Notes: a model not told the origin generated them from the letters alone. 64,000 nt of DNA from Halobacteriales archaeon YIM A00010 (GCA_025041175.1 JAKCFJ010000001.1:434001-498000), one strand, 5' to 3'; counted from the first letter of the stretch, positions 26,456-35,622 are shown. A program made the numbers and translations.

Positions 26456-27526
26456 ATGAGTACGCCTGATCCCGACGTGTACGAGCAGGGCCGCGGGATG
26501 GACGCGCACAACCAGGTGATGCGCGGGATCCGCGCCCGCAACCAGCAGACGTACGACCCGCACGAGCCGACCCGCGTCTGGCTCGACGAGGACAACACGC
26601 CCGATGGCGTCCGTCAATCGTTGACGATCATCCTCAACACCGGCGGCTGTCGGTGGGCGCGCGCCGGCGGCTGTACGATGTGTGGCTACGTCGCCGAATC
26701 GGTCGATGGCGGAACGGTCCCCCACGACGCGTTGCTCGACCAGATCGAGGCGTGTCTCGAACACGAGCGCGAACACGCCGACGCGCCGTCGGAGCTCGTC
26801 AAGATCTACACCTCCGGCTCCTTCCTCGACGAACGGGAAGTACCAGCCGAGACGCGCCGAGCCATCGCGTCGACGTTCGCCGACCGCGAGCGCATCGTCG
26901 TCGAAAGCCTCCCGGATTTCGTCGAGCGGGAAGCGATCGAGGACTTCACCGAGGCCGGTCTCGACGCGGACGTTGCGGTCGGTCTCGAAACGGCGACCGA
27001 CCGCGTTCGACACGACTGCATCAACAAGTATTTCGACTTCGAGGAGTTCCGCACCGCGAGCGAAACCGCTAGTGCCGTCGGCGCGGGGATCAAGGCGTAC
27101 CTCCTCATGAAACCCCCGTTTCTCACCGAAGCCGAGGCCGTCGCGGACATGAAACGCTCGGTCCGTCGGTGTGCGGAGTACGCCCACACCGTCTCGATGA
27201 ACCCCACGAACGTCCAGCGCCACACGATGGTCGAGGAGCTGTACCACGACGGCGGCTACCGACCCCCGTGGCTCTGGTCGGTCGCAAACGTCCTCCGGGA
27301 AACGGCGGACGCCGACGCCATTGTCGTCTCCGATCCCGTCGGTCACGGCAGCGACCGGGGACCACACAACTGCGGTGAGTGTGACGATCGGGTCCAAACC
27401 GCCATCAAGGATTTCGACCTCCGACAGGACCCCTCTGTGTTCGACCAAGTGTCATGTAGTTGTCAACGAACGTGGAACGCCGTGATGGAACGCGAAACGA
27501 GCTACGGGCAACCGTTGTCTCACTGA
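26456..27526 (+). CDS. raSEA: archaeosine synthesis radical SAM protein RaSEA
   Basis: This 356-residue radical SAM enzyme matches RaSEA, the partner of ArcS that converts lysine-modified preQ0 at tRNA position 15 into archaeosine. Cysteines of the iron-sulfur site are in GGCRWARAGGCTMCGY near residue 62-75. AYLLMKPPFLTEAEAV follows near 215, and a Cys-rich C-terminus (HNCGECDD, SCSCQRTW) is typical of this family. The partner genes tgtA and arcS lie 20 kb away in this window. Start ATG is 75 bases after the antiporter stop. Confidence 0.88.
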   Translation: MSTPDPDVYEQGRGMDAHNQVMRGIRARNQQTYDPHEPTRVWLDEDNTPDGVRQSLTIILNTGGCRWARAGGCTMCGYVAESVDGGTVPHDALLDQIEACLEHEREHADAPSELVKIYTSGSFLDEREVPAETRRAIASTFADRERIVVESLPDFVEREAIEDFTEAGLDADVAVGLETATDRVRHDCINKYFDFEEFRTASETASAVGAGIKAYLLMKPPFLTEAEAVADMKRSVRRCAEYAHTVSMNPTNVQRHTMVEELYHDGGYRPPWLWSVANVLRETADADAIVVSDPVGHGSDRGPHNCGECDDRVQTAIKDFDLRQDPSVFDQVSCSCQRTWNAVMERETSYGQPLSH

Positions 27527-27582
27527 CAGCCATGCAGCGGAACGTTCGGGTTTAAGGGTTCTCGCAAAAATTTTTTTGTAGA

Positions 27583-30500
27583 ATGGTCTCGTCCGTCGGA
27601 TCAGACGATGCGTTTGTTCGGCTGCTCGATCGACGGATAGGCTTCTTACAGTGCCTTGAATCGTCGCCCTGCCGAAAGCCGGATCTCGTCGATCGTCTCG
27701 GCTGGTCGCGTTCGACCGTCGACCGCGCGATTCGGGAGCTTCAGCAGGCAGGACTCGTCGAGCGAGCCGCGGAGGGGTACACGACGACGCTCGCCGGACG
27801 CCTCGCTGCAACCACGTACACCGAGTTTATCGAGACGATAGCCGACATTCACACCGGCTCGCCGCTGCTACAGACGCTCGGCCGGGACAGTCCCGTGTCC
27901 GTGGAGTCAGTTCGGGATATCGAACGCGTGCCGATCGACGACTACACGCCGTACGATATTCCATCGGCGCTTCGAGAATCGATCGAATCGGCCCACACGC
28001 TCACAGCGCTCGTGCCGATCCTCGCTGACCCGTTACTGTTGGAGTTGTGCCGATCGCAGGCAGTGAAGGGATCGTTGAATCTCGATCTCGTCGTCGGGCC
28101 GAAGCTGTACCAGGCGCTCCAACGGCGATCCCCGGACACGCTTTCGGTGTTGTCCCGCCACAGCCAGCGGTTCCTACGCGCTGACCAATCGCCGCCACAC
28201 ACCGTGTTCCTCGTCGAACGTTCCTCGGACGAGAACGAGGGGTTCGCCATCGTGTACGACGACGGGACCCCATCCGCGATGTTTCGAAACAACCGTTCCG
28301 AGGCGTTCGAGACCGCAGAGGCGTACATCACGTCGGTCGCCGAGACGGCGACGGACGTCGCAGACGCCACAACCGAGCCGGGGGAACGACAGCGTTCCCC
28401 GTCGGTCTCCCGAGGGACGCGGATCGACGGCACCGGGGGTAACAGACGGACCCAGGGCGTTCTCGAACGAGAGGGGTTCGTCGAGCTGACCGACGCCGCC
28501 ATCGAGTCGCACGAACCGGCTGTGCCGACGACGAGTTGGCGCACCGGGATCGACTTCGCCGGAATCGCCGCCGGTCACGCCGTCGAACGCACGTATGACA
28601 GCGACTGCAACGCGAGCACTGGGTCGGAGAGCGACACGCAGACCGACGGCGACACCGAGGTGGACACCGCCAGCGGGCGTACATCGCTCGTGGCGGAGCT
28701 TCTCGACGGACTCGGTTCGGGGGACGATCACGCGCTGGTAGGACTGCCAGGATCCGGAAAGAGCACGGTCTGTAAGATGGTGGCCTACCGGTGGCACGAA
28801 ACCGATCGCGGGACTGTGCTCTACCGGGAGGGCGGTGCTGGTCGGACGTTCACCAGCACGGCGGCGCTTCGTGCCCGGCTACGCGAGTGTGAGGGTCACG
28901 CGCTGATCGTCATCGAGGACGTCCTCTCACCCGAGGCCAAGGCCGTCTTTCGTGTGATGGCCGACTACCGCGACGATCCGACGGTGACGTTTCTCGTGGA
29001 GTCGCGCGAGCACGCGTGGGCCAACCCATCGGCGTCCTCTTCGGGGTTGGCGTCCCGGCTCGACAGCTACCGGACCGAAGCGATCGAACGCGTTCGGATG
29101 CCGGCGCTCGACGCGGCCGAATGTGAACGACTCATCCGCCACCTCGAAGCGATGAGTGGGCGCCGGCTCACGATCGAAGCCTCGGATCTGCTCGACTGCC
29201 CCGACCAAGACAGCGACCCTGCCACGCTGCTCGTCGTGCTCCACCGGCTCGTGCTGTCGGTCGACCCGCTGGCTTCGGTTCGGGACACGACCCCAACGAC
29301 GCTCACGGAGGACGTTCGACGGACGTTCGACGATCTGCGAGCGGTCGGTGACCGCGCGCTCGACGTTGGCGTGCTCGTTTCGCTGCTCAACGCCGCCGAC
29401 ATCGGCGTGTACCCGGAACTCGTGTACGCACTCGCGTCGGAAACGACCGAGGTGATCGAGGAGACCCTGGCGCTGCTCGAGGGGCGTGTCGTCTTCGAAC
29501 GAGCCGACGGCGAGGAGGAGAACGAAAACGACAGCCCGAAACCATCGTACCGGTCGGTTCACAAGTCGTGGTCCGTGGCATTTCTCAGGCAGCTTCACGA
29601 GCGAGCGAACGGGAGCGAGGAGCTGCGTGCAGTAAAGCGCCGGTTCGGCCGGATCGTTACAGCCCTGCTGTCGCTGGCCGACGAGAAGACTCACCGGGCG
29701 TGTATCGACTGGCGAGTTGCCGGCTCGTCGACGATCATCAAAGAGATCTCCGCCGATCCCCAAGCGTGGGCCGACGAGACCACAGAACGGCTGTTCTCTC
29801 TCGGTCTCACCCATTCGTCGCTCGTCCCGTTGTTCGGAACGAGCACGGACTCGTGGATACAACTGCCCGATGCGTGTTCGGCCAAAATGTCGGTTCGATG
29901 CACGGAGTGGCGCGGAAAAATGGCTCTGCAGGCGGGCTCGCCCGACAGGGCAGCCACGGAGTTCGAACGGCTCGCTTCGCTCGCAGACGACCCCCCCGAC
30001 CCGATCGATGCCGACCGCCTCGGTGCCCGGAGTTTGAAATACCGCGGCACGGTCGCGTTCCGACGGAGCGAGTACGACCGGGCGGAGTCGTTTTACGAAC
30101 GAAGCCGGCGGGCCTATCGCACGGCCGGCGACGAGCGGGGTGAAGCCGACGTGGTCAACAATCTCGGAATCGTCGCGTGGTCGCGTGGTGAACTCGCGTC
30201 GGCAAAAGAACGGCTCCAGTGGAGCCTCGATCAGTACTGTGAATTGGGCGATCGCGTCGCCGCAGCCGACGCCAGGTTCAACCGTGCGATGGTGCTCGAT
30301 GTGGAGGGCGACACCGACACCGCGATCGAACAGTATCAGATCTGCCTCGACCGGTACCGATCGGTGGGTAACAGACGGTCGGAGGCGAACGCGCTCAACA
30401 ACCTCGGCATTCTCGAGCGCAAGGGTGGCGATCTGAACGCCACAGAGCGACACCTCTCACGAGCGTTCGACACGTACCGCGACATCGGTGACGAACTCGG

Positions 30501-31308
30501 GCAGGCGAGCAGCCTCCACGAACTGGGGTATCTCGCCCAGATTCGCGGCAACTTCGACCGAGCGATCGAGTGTTACGAACGCAGCCTCCACCGCTACCGC
30601 GACGCCAGCGACACGGATGGGGTAGCACGCTGTCTCCACGACCGCGCTGCCATCGATCGCCGGCAGGGGAAGCTCGACGCCGCCAAACGACGGTACGAGC
30701 GAAGCTACGACCTCCGCGTCGATATCGGAGACCAACGCGGGATCGCGGCGTGTCTCATCGGTCTCGGTCGGGTTTCCCGACGCACAGGCGGGATCCAGCG
30801 CGGTCTGGATCGCGCGCAGTGTGGTCTCGATCGCTACCAACAGCACGGCGACGTGCGCGGGGAAGCCGCTGCGCTGCGACTTCTCGGGGCGCTCAACCGC
30901 GAGACCGGACGGATCGAGCGGGCCGAGGACTGTCTCAGTACCAGCCTCGAACGGACGCGAGAGAGCAACCACCGACTCGGTGAAGCACGAACGCTGTGTG
31001 AGATGGGCCGGCTCGCGGAGGCGCGAAACGACCTCGAACGGGCCAAAGATCGGCACGAATCCGCGCTGTCGATGTTCACCGACATCGGCGCGCGTCCTGA
31101 CGCCGTCGAGACGCACCACGAGCTCGCGGCCGTCTGTGCGATGCTCGAAGCGCCCGAAGCAGCCACCCACCGCGAAACAGCACTCGAGCTCGCGCGCGAC
31201 GTCGGACTCGATCCCGAACGGCTGAATCGTCGATCGACCGATACCGGTCGATCAGGGCCAGAACACGTGGTCTCCACGAATGGGACCGGAAGCGGCTATA
31301 GGGAGTAG
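27583..31308 (+). CDS. HTH-FilR1-like regulator fused to a STAND-type ATPase and TPR array
   Basis: This 1241-residue protein joins three parts. Residues 1-75 are a winged helix (CRKPDLVDRLGWSRSTVDRA). Residues 110-255 resemble the FilR1 ligand domain of haloarchaeal regulators (IPSALRESIESAHTLTALVP). Residues 380-700 are a P-loop ATPase with Walker A GLPGSGKST at 387-395 and Walker B HALIVIEDV at 439-447. From about 815 to 1200 there are some nine 40-residue tetratricopeptide repeats. The order is a mirror of MalT, whose DNA-binding domain is C-terminal. A TATA-like TTTAAGG lies about 30 bases before the ATG. Target and ligand are unknown. Its last codons lie inside an inverted-repeat element. 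Confidence 0.75.
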   Translation: MVSSVGSDDAFVRLLDRRIGFLQCLESSPCRKPDLVDRLGWSRSTVDRAIRELQQAGLVERAAEGYTTTLAGRLAATTYTEFIETIADIHTGSPLLQTLGRDSPVSVESVRDIERVPIDDYTPYDIPSALRESIESAHTLTALVPILADPLLLELCRSQAVKGSLNLDLVVGPKLYQALQRRSPDTLSVLSRHSQRFLRADQSPPHTVFLVERSSDENEGFAIVYDDGTPSAMFRNNRSEAFETAEAYITSVAETATDVADATTEPGERQRSPSVSRGTRIDGTGGNRRTQGVLEREGFVELTDAAIESHEPAVPTTSWRTGIDFAGIAAGHAVERTYDSDCNASTGSESDTQTDGDTEVDTASGRTSLVAELLDGLGSGDDHALVGLPGSGKSTVCKMVAYRWHETDRGTVLYREGGAGRTFTSTAALRARLRECEGHALIVIEDVLSPEAKAVFRVMADYRDDPTVTFLVESREHAWANPSASSSGLASRLDSYRTEAIERVRMPALDAAECERLIRHLEAMSGRRLTIEASDLLDCPDQDSDPATLLVVLHRLVLSVDPLASVRDTTPTTLTEDVRRTFDDLRAVGDRALDVGVLVSLLNAADIGVYPELVYALASETTEVIEETLALLEGRVVFERADGEEENENDSPKPSYRSVHKSWSVAFLRQLHERANGSEELRAVKRRFGRIVTALLSLADEKTHRACIDWRVAGSSTIIKEISADPQAWADETTERLFSLGLTHSSLVPLFGTSTDSWIQLPDACSAKMSVRCTEWRGKMALQAGSPDRAATEFERLASLADDPPDPIDADRLGARSLKYRGTVAFRRSEYDRAESFYERSRRAYRTAGDERGEADVVNNLGIVAWSRGELASAKERLQWSLDQYCELGDRVAAADARFNRAMVLDVEGDTDTAIEQYQICLDRYRSVGNRRSEANALNNLGILERKGGDLNATERHLSRAFDTYRDIGDELGQASSLHELGYLAQIRGNFDRAIECYERSLHRYRDASDTDGVARCLHDRAAIDRRQGKLDAAKRRYERSYDLRVDIGDQRGIAACLIGLGRVSRRTGGIQRGLDRAQCGLDRYQQHGDVRGEAAALRLLGALNRETGRIERAEDCLSTSLERTRESNHRLGEARTLCEMGRLAEARNDLERAKDRHESALSMFTDIGARPDAVETHHELAAVCAMLEAPEAATHRETALELARDVGLDPERLNRRSTDTGRSGPEHVVSTNGTGSGYRE

Positions 31309-31400
31309 CAGTCTGACTCATACATTCTTCCGCCAGTCGATTTCCGCTGCTATCATTTTCGACGAACGGATATCCGAACATCGCTGCTACTCCCTATAGC
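31295..31400. mobile_element. MITE-like element with 17-bp inverted repeats
   Basis: GCTATAGGGAGTAGCAG at 31295-31311 is perfectly inverted at 31384-31400. Taking TA as a target duplication, the repeats start GGGAGTAGCAG. The 72-base core has no gene. It supplies the stop codon (TAG at 31306-31308) of the upstream TPR protein and ends 11 bases from the purQ stop. The spacing is too wide for a simple terminator, although termination of both convergent genes is possible. Confidence 0.5.
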
Positions 31401-31410
31401 ATCGATCGTA

Positions 31411-32100
31411 TTATCGACCTCGCCCGGCGGCGAACCCTTCGAGGATGCCGTGGCCGTCCGTTCCGTCGGAGAGATACGGAAGCGTGGCCCGCTCGGGGTG
31501 GGGCATCAACACCGCTGTGGTGTCGCGCTCGCCGCTCACGCCAGCGACGTTGTCCGTCGATCCGTTCGGATTCGCTGCCTCGGTTGTTTCCCCCGTGGCG
31601 TCACAGTAGCGAAAGAGGATCCGGTTTTCGGCCTCGAGATCCGCCAGTTTCTCCTCTGCGATCTCGAACCGGCCTTCTCCGTGGGCGATCGGAAGAGAAA
31701 TGATCTCGCCTGCCTCGTAGGTGGGCGTCCACGGCGTGTTCGCGTTCTCGACCCTGAGATGGACGTGCTCGCACTGAAACCGCGCGCTCCGGTTCGTGGT
31801 GAACGCGCCGGGCGTGAGCCGGGCCTCACAGCCGATCTGTGCACCGTTGCACACACCAAGCACGGGCACCCCCTCTTCGGCGCGCGCTCGAACGTCGGCC
31901 ATCACTGGAGATCTGGCGGCCATCGCGCCGGCCCGGAGGTAATCGCCGTAGGAAAACCCACCCGGCAGGAGAATCCCGTCGGTGTCTGCCGGCAGACCGT
32001 CCTCGTGCCAGACGCGCCGGGCGTCCAACCCGAGGTGATCGAGAGCACGAACGGCATCCCGATCGCAGTTGCTCCCACCGAACTGCACGACTGCGATCAT
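31411..32100 (-). CDS. purQ: phosphoribosylformylglycinamidine synthase, glutaminase subunit PurQ
   Basis: This 229-residue class I glutamine amidotransferase supplies ammonia to PurL for step four of purine synthesis. It starts MIAVVQFGGSNCDRDAVRAL. The nucleophile Cys is in GVCNGAQIG near residue 84, and the His-Glu pair is in MPHPERAT near 209. Its start overlaps the purS stop by 4 bases, giving a coupled purS-purQ pair. purL is not in the window. Confidence 0.95.
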   Translation of the reverse strand: MIAVVQFGGSNCDRDAVRALDHLGLDARRVWHEDGLPADTDGILLPGGFSYGDYLRAGAMAARSPVMADVRARAEEGVPVLGVCNGAQIGCEARLTPGAFTTNRSARFQCEHVHLRVENANTPWTPTYEAGEIISLPIAHGEGRFEIAEEKLADLEAENRILFRYCDATGETTEAANPNGSTDNVAGVSGERDTTAVLMPHPERATLPYLSDGTDGHGILEGFAAGRGR

Positions 32101-32348
32101 CGGTCAGTGACCACGACCTCGTAGTCGTGAATGGTCGGGTTCGCGAGGAGACGCTCGGCCATCTCCTCGGCGCGTTCAGCGGCTGCCTCGTTCGAGTCGG
32201 CGTCGAGATCGATCTCGTACCGATCGGCAGAACGCAAGGCACCCACCTCGAATCCCAGCCGCGAGAGCGCGCGCTGTGTCGTCTCTGCCTCCGGATCGAG
32301 AACGCCCCGCTTCAGACGGACGGTCACTGTCGCCGTGTACGCGGTCAT
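32097..32348 (-). CDS. purS: phosphoribosylformylglycinamidine synthase subunit PurS
   Basis: This 83-residue subunit bridges PurQ and PurL in the multi-protein synthase. It has the family's beta-alpha-beta pattern: TATVTVRLKRGVLDPEAETT, then RALSRLGFEVGALRSADRYE and the C-terminal AERLLANPTIHDYEVVV. Length is standard. It is the first gene of the purSQ unit, and its end overlaps the purQ start. Confidence 0.94.
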   Translation of the reverse strand: MTAYTATVTVRLKRGVLDPEAETTQRALSRLGFEVGALRSADRYEIDLDADSNEAAAERAEEMAERLLANPTIHDYEVVVTDR

Positions 32349-32654
32349 TGGTCCCAGTTGGGAGGCGACGAGCCAAATGGGTTACCATCTCGTTCATCCA
32401 CACCAGCACCGACGCGACTGAACATGAATGTCTGAATATTGTTGTGTTCGTCCTACTGAAGAGCGCACGACGTGTGATTATAGTGCCATCTCAATACGGT
32501 CGATGTAGATATCGGCGGTAAGACGGGGTTATTCCACTCTTTTGATCGGTTGATTTTCTTTTGCGTGTCGGCTTTGAGATAGTCCATGAGTTAGGTAATT
32601 TACAAAAAAATATAACTATCCCTATCATAAAGGAACCATACGGGACAGAGTACC
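32349..32654 (+). promoter_or_regulatory. 306-base gap holding the promoter of the B3/4 gene
   Basis: The GC content drops sharply here. AAATATAAC at 32608-32616 is a TATA box about 40 bases before the ATG at 32655, with AAGGA (near 32630) as a possible ribosome-binding site. The purS promoter must lie near its left end. No gene seen. Confidence 0.55.
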
Positions 32655-33353
32655 ATGGATAGCGTTACTAAAATAATCGTCCGCAACGACGCCCGTGAGT
32701 TGGGAATCACGAATCCTGTTGGATGTATCGTAAGCGGACTCGATGTACAGTCAGAGGCGCCCGAATTAGACGAAGATGTTGCTTCCATCGAACAGTTAGC
32801 TGCCGGCTCTCCGGATCGGATACTGGAGACAGAAGTCGTAGATGGGTCACGGGAAATTTACGCCCGGATGGGATATCCAGGGGTGGTCCCGGACGGAGAA
32901 ATGCGGTTTAATCTCATTGGCCGACGAGGTCTCAATAGGCATAACAACGTCGTGGATGCGTACAACATCGCAGGAGCCGAATACGGGTTAGGGCTTGGCA
33001 TGCACGACGCCGCGCAGTTAGACGGGGACATCATCATTCGGCGTGCCAACGGTGGTGAGCGGATGGTTCCACTGTTTAGAGAGAGTCATCGAGAGGCACA
33101 AACGGGGGACCTGATGTACGGAACGGATCGTCACACGCTGTGGATCGCAGGAGAGATCGGTAGGGACTCTGATGCGTTCAAAGTGACCGCATCGACAGAT
33201 ACAGCACTACTGCTAGCAGTGGGGAATCACAAAACCTCCGAAGAATACAATCGCACCGTGTGTCGACGGGCCTACGACCTGATTTCCAAAACCTGTCCTG
33301 ATGCGACGCTAGAGTTCCTCGATGTCGTCGATGAGACGATGGTGGTCGCCTAG
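32655..33353 (+). CDS. stand-alone B3/B4 tRNA-binding domain protein
   Basis: This 232-residue protein matches the B3/4 domain of phenylalanyl-tRNA synthetase beta, found alone in many prokaryotes (COG3382 type). Key stretches are MRFNLIGRRGLNRHNNVVDAYN, NIAGAEYGLGLGMHDAAQLDG and YGTDRHTLWIAGEIGRDSD. Such proteins may edit mischarged tRNA or bind nucleic acid; none is assigned firmly. Codon use is more AT-rich than in the neighbours. It converges on the XRE regulator with a 4-base stop overlap, and both look acquired together. Confidence 0.75.
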   Translation: MDSVTKIIVRNDARELGITNPVGCIVSGLDVQSEAPELDEDVASIEQLAAGSPDRILETEVVDGSREIYARMGYPGVVPDGEMRFNLIGRRGLNRHNNVVDAYNIAGAEYGLGLGMHDAAQLDGDIIIRRANGGERMVPLFRESHREAQTGDLMYGTDRHTLWIAGEIGRDSDAFKVTASTDTALLLAVGNHKTSEEYNRTVCRRAYDLISKTCPDATLEFLDVVDETMVVA

Positions 33354-34276
33354 ATAGGGTCGGCGTTTTCCCACAGATCGTCGAACCACCTGTTCGCTGT
33401 AGACAAATATTTGTCGTCCATTAGAGCATCAGCACGACCGTTTATTGACGGTGGTGCAACGTATCCAAACCGCCCGGATATGTCGATGTGATCGTGCTCA
33501 GACAGAAACTCGTACAGAATCTTATTCTCATCCCTAAACTGTTCTACGTCCAAATCATACAGACCAAAGCCAACAACAATAGGATCATCGGTCACCCTGA
33601 ATTCACAATTGCTTCGGACGATAACGCTGTTACCCGTGTGTTCATTCAGCAGTCCTTTAAATTCGTGAACGGTCGCTTCCCAGTCGACACCGACGTCGTT
33701 CGGAAACAGATATTGGTATTTTCGATCACGGCTAAGGTTGTCGACGACTGTCATAAAGAACTGTCCGGGCGTTTCCGCCTCGGATTTCGCTAGGTTATAG
33801 TCAAAATTTCTCAGTGCTAGTTTGGTTTTCCGGCTGTGTTCTTCTAAAGACAACGTTTCTACATCAGAGATGACTCCTGCGTGGTATTGTCGTGAGGGAT
33901 CAGATAAATATTTTTCAATTTCATCGTCGAGATTTTCAGAGATGTATCTCCCAACACGGGCCACCAACGACGTGTGTTGCGCTGTTCGGACCTGCATATC
34001 CTGTAGCGATTGATCCATATATCGGACGATAGGATCAACATCAAGGTTCTCCTCCTCGTTCTGTTCACCAAATACTAAATAATCCAAGCTGACATCGAAC
34101 ACGTTGGAGAGAGCAACGAGATTATCCAAACTCGGTCTGGACTGTCCCTTTCGATACTGAGCAATCGAAGAGGTAGAGACACCTATTTCATTTGCAACTT
34201 CACTGTAGCTTTTACCTGACACAGCCAGTAGTTCTGACAATTTTTCTTCAATTTTAATCTCTGGTTCTTCTTTCAT
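33350..34276 (-). CDS. XRE-family regulator with unknown C-terminal domain
   Basis: This 308-residue protein has a classic Cro/CI helix-turn-helix at residues 10-68 (SYSEVANEIGVSTSSIAQYRKG, SLDNLVALSNVFDVSLDYLV). The remaining 230 residues are acidic and not recognised; they include LSLEEHSRKTKLALRNFDYN and EHDHIDISGRFGYVAPPS. GC is low compared with the core genome, which suggests transfer. Its AT-rich upstream region (34277-34498) can hold a promoter and operator. It converges with the B3/4 gene with overlapping stops. Confidence 0.75.
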   Translation of the reverse strand: MKEEPEIKIEEKLSELLAVSGKSYSEVANEIGVSTSSIAQYRKGQSRPSLDNLVALSNVFDVSLDYLVFGEQNEEENLDVDPIVRYMDQSLQDMQVRTAQHTSLVARVGRYISENLDDEIEKYLSDPSRQYHAGVISDVETLSLEEHSRKTKLALRNFDYNLAKSEAETPGQFFMTVVDNLSRDRKYQYLFPNDVGVDWEATVHEFKGLLNEHTGNSVIVRSNCEFRVTDDPIVVGFGLYDLDVEQFRDENKILYEFLSEHDHIDISGRFGYVAPPSINGRADALMDDKYLSTANRWFDDLWENADPI

Positions 34277-34498
34277 AGTTCCTCTTTATAGAAGCATAGA
34301 TCAAAAAGTTTTTGAGCTGATATTGGCTGCTAGCAGTGAATATACTCAATACATACTGTATAAACTCTCATGTATAAGTGCTCGTAGTCTGTGGGAAGAG
34401 ATGTACGAAGGTAACAAAAGCTAGGGCACATGACAATCATATAGTCGGAGATAGCACAGTAGTAACACAGAGTAAATACCACATGGATAGCTGCTGGT

Positions 34499-35017
34499 AT
34501 GAAAACAGAACAATCAAATAAACGGGCAATGTCGACACAGAAATCATCGTCAGAAATCGACTGGGAGTACGTCTGCACGAACTGCCGTCGTGGCTTCGAC
34601 GCCTCGATGGCCCACCAGATCGACCTATTGAACGAGACCGAGGCCGAGCTGATGTGCTCGTGGTGTAAGCATGCGGACACCTACGAGCCACCGGTTGCCG
34701 ACGAGATCGAGCGACCGCCAGCGGTAGTTAATCACGTGACAGGAGAGAACAGCGATGGACACCCCATTGCACGGCTGTTTTTCGAGGGCGGTGCGTGGCT
34801 GCAGTACCGCAAAGCGCCGGGCGAATGGGTGTACGAGGAGATGTTCACCACAGCCGGAGAGAAAGTAGCCTCGTTCAAAGCCGAATTCGAACGGGACGAC
34901 TGCAACGCTCCCCGGGAGTACATCCACCGAGAGAGAGAGCGCTACGAGAAATACACGGTACGCGGAGTGGGGATCCAGCGTCCCCACATTGCCGCCGTTC
35001 TCATTGACGACTACTGA
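34499..35017 (+). CDS. zinc-ribbon-like hypothetical protein
   Basis: This 172-residue protein is not recognised. Residues 24-60 form a likely zinc ribbon (EYVCTNCRRGFDA then ELMCSWCKHAD). The rest is a mixed alpha/beta domain with GHPIARLFFEGGAWLQYRKA and ends PHIAAVLIDDY. The first ATG at 34499 is used; an ATG ten codons later is possible. It lies in an AT-rich accessory stretch between the XRE regulator and a broken tnpB element and may be cargo. Confidence 0.55.
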   Translation: MKTEQSNKRAMSTQKSSSEIDWEYVCTNCRRGFDASMAHQIDLLNETEAELMCSWCKHADTYEPPVADEIERPPAVVNHVTGENSDGHPIARLFFEGGAWLQYRKAPGEWVYEEMFTTAGEKVASFKAEFERDDCNAPREYIHRERERYEKYTVRGVGIQRPHIAAVLIDDY

Positions 35018-35098
35018 TCCACCGCGAACGACGCGGTGTCTTCACCAACCGACTACTGCTCTGTCACCCAAAATACAGCGCGGATGCCCCTTCTTCTC

Positions 35099-35144
35099 AC
35101 GGGCGAAGCCCGTTCGAATGGTCCGTGAGACTGGAGGTCTCACG
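35099..35144. repeat. double-hairpin unit upstream of tnpB
   Basis: ACGGGC-GAA-GCCCGT (35099-35113) is followed after 10 bases by CGTGAGAC-TGGAG-GTCTCACG (35124-35144). The second hairpin has the same 8-5-8 geometry as those in the IS607 tnpB. It lies in the 294-base non-coding gap before the tnpB, which holds no gene. Confidence 0.6.
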
Positions 35145-35282
35145 CTATCCTCAACGAGCGGCGGAACTGCGCCGAACGGCGGAGTGAAGCCGCGAGTAGG
35201 GAGGGGAGGAGCGTGTGCGCTGTCCTGCGCTCCGCAGTGTTCTGTACTCAACACCTACGTTGACAGTCCGACTCCCGACCGC

Positions 35283-35290
35283 TATATTTA
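35283..35290 (+). promoter_or_regulatory. TATA box of the tnpB gene
   Basis: TATATTTA lies about 30 bases before the ATG codons at 35315/35318, a leaderless arrangement. Confidence 0.55.
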
Positions 35291-35569
35291 AACATCCCTC
35301 AATCGTCATGTGTGATGATGGAGGTTCGTCGCACCGCACCCGTCAAACTCGTCGTTCCCGATGAGCGCCGCGATGACCTCCACGCAACTAAAGAACAATT
35401 CCTGCACTGTGCGAATCGTGCTGCTGAATTCTGTTGGGATAACTATGACCACGACGACTGCGTGACATCGAAGTCCGAAGCGGAGCGAGCGTTGTACGAC
35501 TCGCTCCGCGACGAAACCGACGACCTCCATGCCAACCTCGTCCAGAAAGCAATCGGTCGCGCCGTCGAA

Positions 35570-35622
35570 GTGGCAAGGACGTGTGCGTCCTTGCTGATCA
35601 GCCAGAACTTCGTTCTGGCGAA
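35570..35622. repeat. 53-bp double-hairpin insert in tnpB (first)
   Basis: GCAAGGAC-GTGTGC-GTCCTTGC, linker TGATCA, then GCCAGAAC-TTC-GTTCTGGC: two perfect 8-bp stems. The insert lies between the codons for GRAVE and AVKSG and is flanked by CGAA on both sides. It shifts the reading frame by 2. Confidence 0.85.

Noticed and set aside
28927-30453. 508-codon minus-strand frame inside the TPR protein gene
   Set aside because: Shadow of the ATPase-TPR gene. No start signal or domain.
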